DNA of 64,000 bases from Amoebidium appalachense (GCA_963693365.1 CAVNZM010000015.1:3162001-3226000), one strand, 5' to 3'; numbered from the stretch's first letter, positions 29,309-62,468 are shown. Program-made: numbers and translations. The notes: generated by a model not told the origin, from the letters alone.

Positions 29309-30994
29309 TCAGGCGGTCTGAACAGATGAGGTAGAGTAGCTCATATGATATCTAATCGACTCTCCCTTATAAGGGAAAGACCCCGTAATCGTCTTTCCGC
29401 GACGCATACGCATCCACAACGGTTTCTCGTGTCCCAATTTTGTCGGGAGCTCGCTGAGGGAAAGAGTGAGCGTTCGCACCGTCGTTTGGTAGTCCAAGTC
29501 GAGTTTCCCCTCAACATTGATATACACTCCGCGCCTGTCCGTAATGAACAACGTTCCTTTCCCCTTCACCATGTTATCTCCCAACCCGACTTTCATTTCG
29601 CATTTGCCCACCGTGTGCACCAGCCTCTCCCCCGGCAACAAGCCCAGCGACCCGTGAACCAAAGCCGCATTGTTTATGGCTCCGTTTTGAATCATATTCA
29701 CCGCAGGTTCAGTTTCTTGAGCTGGTTGAGTCTCCTGCGGGGGGTAGATTGTCGAAACATTTCCGGAATCTTCGGTATTTCCGTCCACGCTGCACGAACT
29801 TGAATTGCTCGACCGGCGGCCGGGCATGCCCACGCTCACGCTCTCAACGCTCAAATTACTCGACGAGTTATTATTTTTGCCGCCGTGGACGTGTCTCCTG
29901 GGGCTGTCGTACACATGTGTGGTCGAGGTTCCGAGTGATGCGGCAGAAGAATAATTGCTGTAAATAGACCCCTCCTGCTGCTCGGCAAACGCCGGAGCCG
30001 AAAGAACCGTTGTAGACCGACGCCTAACCGCCCGCGGTTTTTGTGCTTCACCCCCTGACGTGTCGCGATCGTTGGGAGAGTGGTTGTCTGCTTCGCCCTC
30101 TTGCAACGAATGGGCGGACGAAGAACGGTAGTCTCTCAAAAGCGGAAGCGAGTTTTGTCGTTGGTATCTCGAATTGCTCTCCATCAAATCGACATTGCTC
30201 GTGCTGTTGTTCCTGAAGGAACACCTCTCCAACAACGAACCCTCCGATCTGTGGTTGGCAAGCGCATGGTTGCTGGGGAAAACAGGTTCGGTGGAGTCGC
30301 ATCTTGGTGTAACAGTTGTTGCTGATGAGCTTGCAGAAGAGCCGTCCAAAAAACTCGGTTCGCTGCTGCCGCGTCTCTTGGACCGAATGTATGCGGACCG
30401 CAAGTTTTGACCCGACTCGGTTCCTGGCTCGACGAAGTCCTGCCCGAAGTTCAACTGGCCCGACCCGTGAGTGGAAGGGTGGAGCGACGCCCTCCGCGCC
30501 GGCGCCGTTTCCATCTCTATGCCATACACGAAAGATGGACGTCTTGCACCTTGTTCAGCATGGATGGCGGCCGACGTGGATCTTCGAGCGGGCCGCACCA
30601 TTGAGGAATTCTTCGATGTGTGTAGACTGATGGCGGGCTCGATCGTGCTAGGTGACTGCCGTGGGTTGCTCTCCTCCTTTGGCGTGAGCTCAAATTCTGG
30701 TGTGGTGGGTAAGGGGCCGCTTGTTGATGGGCGTTTTGGGCTTGTGGCTGACAAGTGTTCTATGTTTATAACCGGCATACGGGGTGCATCGTCGTCAAAA
30801 TTGAACTGCGTGCTCCTCCTCCGATTAACATAGGCGAAACGCATCTTGCTTGATGCAGCGGGATCGGTGGGCGTGAGTTTGTTTACGCCGCCAAACATGG
30901 GATTGTGTTCGACGGCGGTGGCTCCTTCGCCTCCGATTGCGGACTGTTGGGGGAACATGTTGAAGGATGTGGGTGTGTGTACCGTTTTGGTCAT
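29309..30994 (-). CDS. GRAM/PH-like protein with RRxS-rich disordered region
   Basis: A single uninterrupted frame of 561 codons from ATG at 30994 to TGA at 29309. It can be read further upstream only from non-ATG codons, so I chose the first ATG. Residues 1-451 are Ser/Thr/Asn-rich and probably disordered. They carry at least six basophilic-kinase sites of the type RRxS or RRS, the first being RRRS at 58-61. Residues 452-561 form the only folded-looking part: PGERLVHTVGKCEM, then GKGTLFITDRRGVYI. This resembles the first strands of a GRAM/PH-like membrane-binding domain. The gene is convergent with the kinase, whose tail has the same motif style. Function is unknown; a phosphorylation-regulated membrane adaptor is inference. 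An upstream non-coding or short exon is possible. Confidence 0.75.
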   Translation of the reverse strand: MTKTVHTPTSFNMFPQQSAIGGEGATAVEHNPMFGGVNKLTPTDPAASSKMRFAYVNRRRSTQFNFDDDAPRMPVINIEHLSATSPKRPSTSGPLPTTPEFELTPKEESNPRQSPSTIEPAISLHTSKNSSMVRPARRSTSAAIHAEQGARRPSFVYGIEMETAPARRASLHPSTHGSGQLNFGQDFVEPGTESGQNLRSAYIRSKRRGSSEPSFLDGSSASSSATTVTPRCDSTEPVFPSNHALANHRSEGSLLERCSFRNNSTSNVDLMESNSRYQRQNSLPLLRDYRSSSAHSLQEGEADNHSPNDRDTSGGEAQKPRAVRRRSTTVLSAPAFAEQQEGSIYSNYSSAASLGTSTTHVYDSPRRHVHGGKNNNSSSNLSVESVSVGMPGRRSSNSSSCSVDGNTEDSGNVSTIYPPQETQPAQETEPAVNMIQNGAINNAALVHGSLGLLPGERLVHTVGKCEMKVGLGDNMVKGKGTLFITDRRGVYINVEGKLDLDYQTTVRTLTLSLSELPTKLGHEKPLWMRMRRGKTITGSFPYKGESIRYHMSYSTSSVQTA

Positions 30995-31861
30995 GATAAT
31001 GCAGAAATGTTCATGATCCTTACTTAGGGTTTGCACGTGGACAACTTGAATGGAGTATCTGTTAGAGAGATTCGGCGTGTGTGTGTGTGTTGTTGTTTAC
31101 TGCTGTTCAGTGGTCTTATGGTGAATTCGTGCAGTACCTATCTATAGTTCGCATGTGCATGTGCAAAGTGTCATTGACTTGGATGGCCCCCCACTGATCT
31201 TGCTCACACAACCTTGAAACTCGCGCAACATTAAGGGAGAGGAGAGGAGAAAAACTGTGAGGGAAAGGGAACAGAAGAGGAAAAACTACACACAAATTGG
31301 AATGGAAGAGTGTCAAGGTAATTGAATGAGCATGTGTGTAAACATGTGGGCCATTCAACGTCAAAAGCATTGTAGTACCAGGGTTGTGCCGTTCAGTTAT
31401 GCGGGGGAGCATACCATGACTTGGTATGCGAACACAGTTTGATCGGCGGTTAGTCTGCTCTTTCATTACGTCATGCTTTTGTCATCTGTGAGTTTAATTA
31501 AGGGAATTGAAGCAGATAGGCATCTATGATGGGTAAACATAGAACACATGTTTTAGACTTGCCGCCTGGACTATCATCACCGAAGCACCGAGTATATATG
31601 TTATCTTCCCTTGACAAATAAGTCCGCTCCTCGGAAAACAAAATCTGTTACAACATACATATAACGTTAACTTAATTATACACATTGACTATATCTATTG
31701 GCGTACATATAATCAATGTATATAGTCGTTTGATGGCGAAAGCACACTTATTATCAATAAGTGTCTATTGTAGTAAAATGGAACACCTGTTGTGATAAAA
31801 AAATGCGATGCTCTTAAGCACGCGCTGTTCCTATTGGTGGAGGTGTTTCATGAGCCGGTCA

Positions 31862-32173
31862 TCAAGAGGGGTTGCCCGGTTTTGGCCGCCTTAATCGTTT
31901 TACCTCAAATGCACGGGTTTCTAGATGGCCGTGCTCAAATGGTATCGTATTGTCGAATACTCTTAGTCGTATTGGTGATGGTATTGGTGGAGTGCTTTTC
32001 AATATAGACTTGACCAATTTAAACCCCAACTGTTTTGTAATTTCAGATGCTAATATCGTGCAAACTTCTACTTCACTAATATTATGGAACCCTGAAACAG
32101 AAAACAGGGCTTCGTATTCTTTTTGCAAGTGCAAGAAATACCAACAGATCACTTTTTTATAAAATTCATTCAT
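31862..32173 (-). CDS. Hypothetical open frame, 103 aa
   Basis: ATG-initiated frame in an AT-rich, simple-repeat-poor block where chance frames of this length are less expected. The product is mixed in composition, with no low-complexity bias, signal peptide or motif I recognise. It could be an exon, part of a decayed transposon, or chance. Confidence 0.2.
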   Translation of the reverse strand: MNEFYKKVICWYFLHLQKEYEALFSVSGFHNISEVEVCTILASEITKQLGFKLVKSILKSTPPIPSPIRLRVFDNTIPFEHGHLETRAFEVKRLRRPKPGNPS

Positions 32174-34791
32174 TTTTTCATATATGAAGATGTTAAATTA
32201 CACGCTTGGAGCCTACATGTTTGATACGAACGGGGATTACGACACCCTACAGTGCTAACCGTATTGGCCCCTCTGCCTAATCGTATTTTTGAAGGCAAAC
32301 TCTAGCTGGGGACTCATCAGGACTCGGAGCCTCGCCGGGAGGCGCCGGGTTATAGGGGTATTAGCTACATGATTGGTGTGCTGCGCATCAGCCGCGCACC
32401 ATATGAATCGTTTGGCCGGCAGCAAGGTACAGATGCGCCATAAAACAAAAAAAAATGAAAAAGAAAAGAGAAAAAAAATAAAAAAAATCACGGGATAATG
32501 ATAATAAAGCGTTAGGAAGAAGATTGCAGTTCATATCATGATTTATATGCTGAAAAAACGGCTTGACCCGGATGTGCTGGAATGGGGACAATAATTAATC
32601 GGCCTAAAAGAAACCCCTCTAGAGATCTCGTTTGCAATCATTGCTTTTTCATATGCAGATTTACTTCAAAGAAGGGCAATATATTTACTGCATATAATAA
32701 CAAAAGCCTTTTTGTGAAACATTATACCTTAAGGCCAGATGTAGGCAAACAATCCATATGCGGACTCCTTCGGAGTTTTGGCGTAGCTCCGGCGTGACCA
32801 AAGGCTCTGACAGTCTGATCTTATCTGCACCCTAAACAAACAGGCCTCTAGTGTCTAGGGTATTGCCAACTTGCAACAACCGTTCAAGTTCTCTATGTTG
32901 GCCGTATCGACGGTATCGTAGTATGTAGTGGCATTTCAATAATCACAGGACAGTAGTAATATTTTTATTTTATTTTATCCCGTTTCACTCCCAGCGAGGC
33001 ACTGCCTGCAGGGGAGCTTACCGTCTTCCGCCTGGACACAGATCGTACTGTATAGCACACTCATAAGTCAGGATTCTAATTGACCCCAACTGGCACTATT
33101 TTTAGTTACGCCTTATGATTCCTCGCCCCAAGCCCCCTCGCCTCCTCAACTCACTCCTATGTCCGGTGGCAGGGCCTGACTTGACTTGGTTGAAGTCAGG
33201 GTATTCAATCTTCAAGTCGCGACTTGAAGTCAATTCGCCACACCCCTGGTTCCAAGCAATTGGCATGGTTGCTTTTACCACACAGAAATCCCTAACACGT
33301 AATGACGTGTTGCCGCACGTGCGACGTTTTAACATCTACTCAGTAAAAAAAAAAAAAAAAAAAAGGAAAGGAGACACCGCCTCAGTAGGTGGTAGCAGAA
33401 ATCCCGGGCCGCACGCGGCCGCGGCAGCCTGAAGTACTAGTGACACAAGGCAGCAAGCACGGCCCTCTGAAAACACGCAGCAAGGCCAACGCCTCAGCGC
33501 ACCCACCGAACTTGCAGCCTCGAGCTCGCACGTGCTTGTAGGAAGCATTGATTCCGGCCGGTGTTTTGCATGCTCGTGTTTTTTTCTTTCTTACTTTTAC
33601 CCCATATAGGCCCTCAGGCAGTCAATTGCAGAGTACGGTATCCTCTCAACTAGGCCGCCAAGTATTGAATAAAACGTTTTACTTCGAACGCATGGCTCCA
33701 GTGACTCCTCATGATCTAATATACAATAGGTTTTTGAATATCCCCGGTGGCACACATGGATTGTGCAATGTGCATGATACAAGTAGGTCTGTGCGCCCGC
33801 TGCGCGGGCGCCAACTGAATGAAGCTGCGGTCTAGTGCATTTGGACAGTCACGCGTAGGTCTGGGAAAAGAAGCTGCAAACTGGGGGCCTGACAGCTTGT
33901 GTCTGAAATCTAGACTCTAGATCTAGGAATTTTTTTTTCTTTTGACTGGATTTATTCAACGGAAAGATATGCAAGTATGTATGCTCGGCATACTGAGAAG
34001 ACAACAAAAACTTCACGAGTTATCCAGTAACAAGTGCATACTGAGATACCTGAACACTGTGTGAAAATCATATAAATAGGTACTCAATGTGACGACCAAC
34101 AGAATTCAACAAAAAGTCTAAATTGTTCACATTGCCAGCCAGTGTAGCCTAGACACCCGTCGGGAAAGAGGTAAAACGCGACATAAAAACTCACACCTAT
34201 CCACATGCTTTCGATTAAAAAGTTCAGCACAAAAGTGGCACCAGCGGCGATGGAAACAAGAATTACAACGCCACTGCACAACTTCCCAGGCAATATCAAC
34301 ATCGATATCAGAGCACCATACAGACTGATCTACTAGGGTGGTATCCATACGTACAGCAGGAGAAATGTATCCTGCCAAAGCTCCAAAAAAGCGATAATGA
34401 TCAGGTACGGTGTTGCCTAAGGAACATAACACATGCCGACTGAGTTTTACCTTTGATTTCTCTATCAGAACGAGAAACAAACTTATACTGCGTATGGTAA
34501 TAACTCGAAAAGGCAGAAAAAACAGGAAGAGAAAAGAAAGAGGGCGTGAGATAGCGAGAGGAAGGATCAGGTTGAAAGACGGTAGGCTGAGGACATTCAG
34601 AAGTGGCGTTGGTGAATCAATATTGGGGGGGGGGAAAGGGATGGAGGGAGGCGGGGGAAAGAAAGTGTCTGAATCCTAGACTCTGAAAACTCTCTTTCCT
34701 TTCAAGTTCTCTTTTTTGGCCGGGTCAAACCCGCGCAAGGCGGCTTCCGCCAGCGTTTGATTTACACATGTATGTGGTGTTTACTTTGAAG

Positions 34792-35142
34792 TCAAAAGAA
34801 AAAAATAAACGGGGTCAAGGGGGTCCACAACCCGGGGTTAAGGGGGTGCACAAAAACGCATTCCATATTTTGTTTTCCTGTGTTTTGATTCGATATAATT
34901 AGCCCTTCAAATGCTATCCCCTCTGAGTCTGCACTGGCTCCGATTGGTAAACGCTCTTTGGTAAAAAATGAGGACGCTAATGGCCAATCATCATCGGAAT
35001 CGGTTTTAAAGTTCTTGCCGATTTTGCTCATTAAACGAGCGTTCCATTGTTGGTTGTAAACTTTATGAACATTTATACCGAAATAGTGACTGCTGCACCC
35101 ATTTTTTTGTGGTTTGCTCACGAAACCGTCGGATAATCGCAT
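34792..35142 (-). CDS. Hypothetical open frame, 116 aa
   Basis: ATG-initiated frame with balanced composition, including an acidic DSDDDW patch. No family is recognised. Another short frame of similar character lies upstream on the same strand (35468-35274). They might be remnants of one gene or element, but no splice sites joining them could be established. Confidence 0.2.
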   Translation of the reverse strand: MRLSDGFVSKPQKNGCSSHYFGINVHKVYNQQWNARLMSKIGKNFKTDSDDDWPLASSFFTKERLPIGASADSEGIAFEGLIISNQNTGKQNMECVFVHPLNPGLWTPLTPFIFFF

Positions 35143-36177
35143 ATTCTGTTCAGCAATTTAGCGCCCCGACATGTACGCTTCACGTACGTGCGTCGCGGGT
35201 GCCTTTTGGGACGGTCGAAAGTTTTGGGGTTTTTTTAATAATAAAACCCATACTTTTTGATTAATTAGGTTTTTTATACATGAGCAAATATTTTTCTTGT
35301 GCCGTCACTCTTTACTCGCCCAAAGTAGCTGGCAGTTCGAATTCCACATGCCACTTCGTCGTCGTGGCTGCGGCCGTTCCTCAAAGAAAACCCGTTTAAA
35401 AACGAACCATTGATCCTTGATTTATGGAGTCCCCGGAGTAAAATATTCGGGTAACTTAGTAAACCCATAATCAGTTAGTGACACTTTTCGAGTGCCACGC
35501 CGTGTGCACTGTGCTTCTAACACTGTAAACGCCGGGGAGTACAGAATGTGCCTGGGACGCCAAAGCTGTTTGCACGATGATCAGGCAAACGCTGTTCAGG
35601 CAAACGCTGTTCAAGCTAAATCTTTTGCATGCACGTGGCAGCGGTGCCCACACTGATATCAGTCGGTGCACACTCTGCCTGTGTGAACAAGTTGGCTAGC
35701 AAGAAAAATAGGGTGACTGAGCCTTCCCCTCCCCCCTCCCCCCCCTCCCTCCCCCAACACACACACACACATACACGTGACACACACACACACGGGCACG
35801 TCTTGTTCTAAGGCTTGTGTTCCGGGACCAAATCATAGCCTCGCCCGGCCCGGGGGTGTAAGTGGCGCGCAGCATCTTACTTTCTCAATATTGCTATATT
35901 GGAAGTGTGTACATGTGTGTGTGACACATGTGTGTGTGTGTTTTGTGTGTGTGTGTGTACATGTGTGTGTGTGTGTGTGTGTGTCACAGTGTGTGCGGTC
36001 ACAGTGTACATGTGTGACGCGTCTACATGTGTGTGCATGACAACCAACCAAGGTTGTATTTCTTTTGCTAAATTGATGCAAATGCAAATTTCAGCAATGA
36101 AAAATATCGCACACGCAACGGGATCGCCTCGAACCGACTGTTGCAAATAGGATTAGCAATCTGTTAACTGCATGGAA

Positions 36178-36301
<124 letters not shown>

Positions 36302-36509
36302 TTGGGGGGGGGGGGGGGGAGGGGGAGGGGGAGGAAGAGGGAGGGAGGAGGAGGAGGGAGGGTGCGAAGGGGGTCCAAGTGGGAGAGGGGAAGGAAACAG
36401 TGTGATCATCGTTACTTGCAGAGGGAAATATATAAGCGGGGTCTCTTAGACTGTTCGTGTATTACCAAACATGGAAGCAGGGAGCACATCTCCCTTCCCT
36501 GCAACGGTT

Positions 36510-36657
36510 GCACGTGCCATTGCTTATAAGCCTCACACATGTGCACACAACTCATCAACCCCAGCTCTAGCCATATTCAGGCTTGCACGTGCCATTGCCT
36601 ATAAGCCTCACACATGTGCACACAACTCATCAACCCCAGCACTAGCTATATTCAGGC
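36510..36657 (+). repeat. 75-bp tandem duplication
   Basis: Two head-to-tail copies with a 75-bp period. CACGTGCCATTGC starts at 36511 and again at 36586, and both copies continue through CACACATGTGCACACAAC to CAACCCCAGC-CTAGC. Only a few substitutions separate them. Confidence 0.92.
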
Positions 36658-36885
36658 TCATTTAGCCATCATTTAGCAAAATCTATAACAATTTTGCCAT
36701 AACTTAATATTCAGTGATTACATTCATTCATTAATTACGGCTTCGTATGTGCCACTGGGTTTTTTTACGACACATATTAAATACGAATTCATCTATCTGC
36801 ATCTATCTGCAACTTCATGCTTTGCCATCCCCCCCCCCCCCCCCCTCCCCCCCCCTCTCCCGGCCCGCCCGCCCGCCCCACCATC

Positions 36886-36892
<7 letters not shown>

Positions 36893-36975
<83 letters not shown>

Positions 36976-37049
36976 CCACGCCGACGCCCACGCCCACACC
37001 CACCTCCACGCCCACACCCACACCCACACCCACACCCACACCCACACCA

Positions 37050-37107
<58 letters not shown>
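36893..37107 (+). repeat. (CA)n with CACCCA minisatellite
   Basis: CA array (36893-36972), then hexanucleotide units of the type CACCCA/CACGCC (about 36973-37050), then CA again to 37106. It ends about 10 bp below the stop codon of the PPR-exonuclease gene, so it is its immediate 3' flank. Confidence 0.93.
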
Positions 37108-37116
37108 CCGCTATTT

Positions 37117-56704
<19,588 letters not shown>

Positions 56705-56717
56705 GGCGGGTATGTGG

Positions 56718-57472
56718 CTGTAATTCAAAGATGTTAAAAATGTTTCAGTAAATGTTTGTTTGTTTGGTTTTGTTTCTTTCATTTATTTTTATTATTATCA
56801 TTATCATTGTTGGGAAGGGGGGCGGGGGGGGGGGGGGGGGGGGGGGGGGGGGAGAGGGGGGGGGGAGGGGGGGGGGGGGGGGGGGGGGGGGAAGGGTACT
56901 GTAGTGTGTTCATGTCACCTTAATTTTTTTATTTTATTTTTTTGTATTCAATATTTTTTCGTAGTATGTGCAGTTTTAACCGATGGTGGGTATGTGGCTG
57001 TGACTAACTTTGTCAGTTTATGGTTTTTATTTATTTATTTATTTTTTTGAATGAAAAGGGTATTGTAGTGTGTTTTTTTTTTGTTCTCTTTCGGTAGTAA
57101 GAGTTTCTTCTCTGTGTGTGCTGTTTGTGTTCGTGGAGGCACGTGAAAAAACAGCAAGTGTAGCTGGCAAGAGGGGGGCGATTCTGGGGAAGGTGTTTGT
57201 ACTTCTGACTGGTTGATATGCATCTAGGCCTGGGTTTGCTTTGCTTTGCCATTACTTCGAAACACAGACTGTAGGGAAATTATGCTGCAAACATCAGGAG
57301 AACAAGTATACCATTGAACAATACAACAATAGAAAGCATTATTCACTTCTCCCCTTCGTAGGTTACCGTTTGTGCAGGCAAAGAGTTGAGAAGGGAAAAG
57401 GGGGTGGAGGGTGGGGGGTGTGGGGGTGGGGGTGGGGGGGGGGGGAGGGGAGGGGGGGGGAGGGGGGAAGAG

Positions 57473-57503
<31 letters not shown>

Positions 57504-57700
57504 AGGGGGGGGGGGGGATGGTCCCGCTGCAGTAATGCACAATGTGTAAAGCGAATGTGCATGGTTTGTAGATTGACATTCCAACACAAAAGAAATTTTG
57601 AATAAAGTTCACAGAAACCGGAAGAACGTATGGTTGCTTCTAATAATAGCACATGGACACTATGCCTACTTGTTAGTTTGTTATTTTAATATTTTTTTTT

Positions 57701-57731
<31 letters not shown>

Positions 57732-58831
57732 GGGGGGGAGGGGGCAGCAGGGGGGCCTTTAGTAGGGTGGACCTAAGATAACTTGGGGAGCAGCAGTAAG
57801 TGGATGAGAGTAGGGTTTGCAGGGAGGCGAAGAAAGAAGAAAGGTTGAAACATAGCACTTTGTAATGCCCTATAACAACAAGAATACAAGAAAACAGAAA
57901 GGGGCTATTTGTGAGAATGTGTGGTTTTGTGAATCATGCTTGGAGGGAAAGGGGGCCACAGGCAGGGCGAACAAGCGACTTGAGATGGGGGATTTTATCT
58001 CACACGTGAGAAGGGGGAATTTATCTTTAATGGCGCGCACACGTGAACACACGCACAAGCACGACATACGCATACACACACACACACACTTAAGATGCAC
58101 GCACAGCCATGTGCGTTGTTATGGCGGCAGGATTTGCAAAAGGTTACCCCTAGTGATGAGAGAGATCTTTGCTGTACTTTCTAGTCAAGGGAACACACCA
58201 GTTAAACCGATAGCCAGCTGTCGCGCTACACGGGCTGTAAAACATCACATGAACTCAACACTTTCCCTTGAGGTTTCATTGTATAATGTAATTTTTTTTG
58301 GGTTTGTGTACAACGTGAACCACAGAAAGCTTAACGCATGGTGACCGCGTCGCGTCACGAGCGTAAAAAAGAAGAGGAAATTCCCAACCCGGCGTTTTAA
58401 CCTAAGGAACTGTATGCTAGAGTAATTAGAGAAGAAAATACGCCGTTAACACCAGCACTTTGCTTCCTAGTCCCACCCTCCCCTACAGTTTTCTTTCCAA
58501 ATATTCCAGAACTGCTTTCCCTCGCTCTCTCTCCCTGCTTTTTCTGTGTTTTTTGTAGTAAGTCGAAGCATTTTGGCGCCAGATCCAGGCCAGTCATTTT
58601 TCACCATGCAAAATAATCGTTGAAACCAATCATTTCAGAGAAAACCAGTTTTAGATTTAATATGCGTGTTTTTATTGGATCATAATTGCTTATACTGATT
58701 TAATGTTATGCCTTGCATGTGCCACGTGAAAATGCCGGCGGGCGGAAAATGTAAAAGCTGAAGCCACTCAGACCGTGGCACACACACGCACAAACCAAGC
58801 AACAGTCGGAGTTTCAACAAAAGCAACGAAA
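56718..58831. other. Divergent intergenic region, PPR-exonuclease and KH genes
   Basis: Likely holds the promoters of both genes, which run outward. 56815-56891 and 57430-57520 are G-rich and 57691-57750 is a T run followed by a G run. From about 57.8 to 58.83 kb the sequence is of ordinary complexity. A minus-strand ATG frame at 57252-57031 could be a first exon of the PPR-exonuclease gene, but its splice site is not established. No promoter motif can be assigned with confidence. Confidence 0.5.
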
Positions 58832-60537
58832 ATGTCTGATGAACTTGATAACATGGTAAGCACACATCACACCATTATCATGTTTATGGGTTACAGACGA
58901 AGGATGGACATGGTGTGAAGGAAGGACCGAGGAGATCAGAGAAACTTAATAGTGATGGTCGAGGGGGGAAAAGTAGCCTGCGAAAACTTGGGTCGAAGGG
59001 TGACCTGGAGCAAGGAAGGAGGGTCCATGTTTATAGTCGCGCGAGTCCTAAGTAATTCAGAGACAAAACATGGCTGCCAAATGACTTGGAGAACGGACGG
59101 TAACAAAAGTGAAGGCGGCGTGGTGATCAAAGAAGCTGAACGACGTGAAGGGGTTAAGAACACAAGCGACGGGTGCTCTTGGAGGGAAAGCGTGGGAAAG
59201 AGTCAGGTTGGCTAAAAGCCCTTGCTTGTAGTTACAGGAGGACGGAAGCGTTGACAGAGAAATTTGCCAGAAGACGTTGATCGCGACTTAGGGGTCGTAG
59301 GTGAAGGAGACGGGTAGCTGGGCAGGAGGTGTACAGGATTCGTATTGGTGTAGTGAGAAAGGGAACTGGTGTTACCTTTTTATGGGTTCAGCGAGGGGTA
59401 AGGATTAAGGGGCTGAGCGGGGGGGGGGGGGGGGGGGGGTTTACGGTTCTGGTTTTATTAACTGGGTTATTAGGTGGATTGCTTTTTTGGTGTCGTGCAC
59501 TGAGGAGGGCAGGGTTGCGGTGATGTTGTACACTATATGATGCTTTTCGGTATTGAAGGGAAATTTGGGTGCAGCAGCAGGGGTCTGAGACCTTCAACGA
59601 GGGCGAGACCAAGCAGGAGGCTGTCGAGCCTGCTGAGCCTGCCGGGGAGGAAACCAACCAGGAAAATGGTGCCCCCAGCGAACAGGAAGGTATGTGTTCT
59701 GGCTTGAGAGATCATGAAACACATCGCCAGGCCATTCATGAGGCAGTGAGCAGGGTGATTTTGTCGGGTCGTATTTCGAGTTAAGTTCGTTGTTTGGGGG
59801 GCGCTTTCGTTTCTTTTTTGTGTAGCAGGGTAAGAATGCTTTTTAAACGTTTCCACAAGTCATGCCAGCAGTACGCACCATTGTTACCCACCCCTGTGTT
59901 TCTTTGACGTACTAGATTGCACCACACTTAACGTTGTCGTGCCTCCAAATTATCACTCTCCCATTTCCCTTCTGAACATAGCTTTTGTCTGCACCACAAG
60001 GTAAATATTCAGTATCCCCGAATCATTGGACATCCACAGTCCCGCATCATTGGACATCCACAGTCCCGCGTCAAGCATCATAGAGAGGGAGACGGGAGGG
60101 GGGTGGGGGGGAGAGAGGGAGGGATTAACGGGAAGGGGGGAGGAGATGGGGGACTTTGGGGGGGGGGGTGGGGGATGGGGGAGAAGGAGGAGGGAGGGCA
60201 ATGGGGGAGCTGCTTTGAAAGGAGATGGGGTAGCTGCGAAGGGGACTATTATTTTTCTAAGCACAAACACGGTTGTGTTAGTAACGCTCTGCTGCAAATC
60301 AGGCGGTGCGGTGAAGCGGGCACACGAGGAGGACGATGGTGCCCAGGCGAAGTCTGAGGCTGACGGTGCTGAGCCCCCTGCAAAAAGGCAGAACACCGGG
60401 TAGGTGGCCCCACATATTCACGTGCAATGTTTTTTTTTGTTGTTGTTTTGCCTTCCCCCCCCCCCCCCCTCCCTCCCTCCCTCCCTCCCTCTCCTTCCTC
60501 CCAAAGGTTGGGAGGGCATGTTTTTGTGTGTGTGTGT

Positions 60538-60578
<41 letters not shown>

Positions 60579-61308
60579 ACGGGTCGATGGGACAAACCTG
60601 GTACATCATTTTGTTGACCATTTGTGGAAACCGGGGAAGACGCGGGGGGGGGGGGGGGGGAGGAGGGACGGGGGGGTTGTCTTGCTTAGGAATGTTGCGC
60701 ATACGAAGTAGGGAGAATAAAAGAAATCAACCGAGCATTGGGGAGGGGAGGGGGGGCAAAGGGGGGTTCTTTGTGGCACCTTTTTGTTTGTTTTGTTTTT
60801 TGTTTTTTTTTGGGGGGGGGGGGGGGGGGTCAAGAGGCATATAATGCTAAGCAGAAGTGCACGTGCATGTGTTGGCTTAGACGGTAAAGGGAAGGCTCTT
60901 TGTACATCTTTTTGATATTGGAAACGACCCAAGCATTAACCTCATTATCTGTGCGCAGGGATTCGGGGGCTGAAAACACAGAGCCCGAGGAGACCCGTGT
61001 CATTCTGGTCCCGTCAAACCTTGGTGGGTGAAATGTGTGTTTTTTTAAAAAAAAATATTTTTTCTTTTTTTTTGGGGGGGGGGGGGGGGGGGGGGGAGGG
61101 TCTTGTTCTTTTCCTTGCCTTTGCCTTTGTGGAAAGGTTTAAATAAGCCTTCCTAGAGAGTGTTTTTCCCTCAGAGATAGTGCCGGTCACGTCTTTTGGG
61201 CTTGCGTGAAATTCCAGCGGTTTGCGCAACCTCTGTTTCTTCCAACATCACATCTCCTAAATGAAAACTAAATTAGTAGAAGTAACACCTAAACACACAT
61301 GGACACAT

Positions 61309-61341
<33 letters not shown>

Positions 61342-61949
61342 TCCCACGTGGAATATGCAACCTTTACTCACCTTTTCTTCTGCAGCTGGCTACATCATTG
61401 GCAGCAAGGGAGACACCATTCGCCGGTTGGAGGCCAAGTCAGGTGCCAAAATCAAGGTGGCCCAAGGTACGTGCCCCCCCCCCCCCCCCCCCCCCTCCGG
61501 CCCGCCCCGTGTAACTCAAGGGCAAGAAGGGGGAATGTGGGTCGGACAGGCAGGGGTTGTGTGTGTGTGTGTGTGTGTATTGATGGGGGGGAGGGGTTTA
61601 GGGATGATCGGATGATTCAGGCTCATAGACGAACAAGTTGACGTCGTTTTTGCGTTATATTGACGGTAGACAAAATGGCTGGCTTTGCCTTTGTATGGTG
61701 CTACCTCCATCTTAAAAGTTGCGCTATTTCCATATAAGGGAATTCTAGAGAAATTCTAAAGATATGCCGACGTAAACATTCAGACTGTTTTGTTGACTTT
61801 GAATTATTTCATCCGCAGGCAGCGACAGCCCGGAGAGGGAGGTGACGATCAGCGGGTCGGCAGCGGCTGTAGAGCAGGGGATGAAGGCTGTGAACGAGGT
61901 TATCGACACGGAGGTGGGTGTGGGTGGGTGGGTGGGTGTTTTGTTTTTT

Positions 61950-61997
<48 letters not shown>

Positions 61998-62422
61998 CTG
62001 CGTGTGTGGGTGTGCGTGTGTGCGGGCGTGGGTGTTTGTGGGAGTGCATGTGGGTGTCGGGGGGAGGGGAAGGGGTGGAGGAGTGTGTGTATGTGTGCAT
62101 TTGTGTGCATGTGGGTGTCGGTGCATGGGTGTTTGAGGGCGTACATGTGTGTGTGTGGTTGTGCTCGGCAGGGGGGGGAGGGGGGGGGCCTGTGTGTGTG
62201 GGTGTGTATGTGCATGTGTGTGGGTGTTGGTGCAGGGGTGCATGGGTGCATGGGCGGCTGGGGGAAGGAGAGGTGTGTCAGGAGGAATAGGGGGTGGAGG
62301 GGAGGGGATGTAAGAGAGGCACGAGCTAATGGCAAAGGGGTTAAGGCACCCTAAAGAGTAGTTCTAAATTCGAGATTTTCCAATTGTGATAGTGTAGTAT
62401 TGTTTTTAAATGGCATTCTAAC

Positions 62423-62468
<46 letters not shown>

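Noticed and set aside
30992-31036. GTG start giving a 575-residue GRAM-like protein
   Set aside because: A eukaryotic nuclear gene should start at ATG; the first in-frame ATG is at 30994.
36893-37107. CRISPR-like or satellite array
   Set aside because: Units are simple di- and hexanucleotides without unique spacers; this is a microsatellite/minisatellite.
57865-58344. 160-codon open frame on the plus strand
   Set aside because: It mixes a short (CA)n stretch with unrelated sequence and shows no family or splice evidence. It lies in the divergent intergenic region.
60391-60965. Apparent phase mismatch between KH-gene exons 3 and 4
   Set aside because: Recounting the G residues at the acceptor (60957-60961) shows that one base completes the GG left by exon 3, so the frame is kept.
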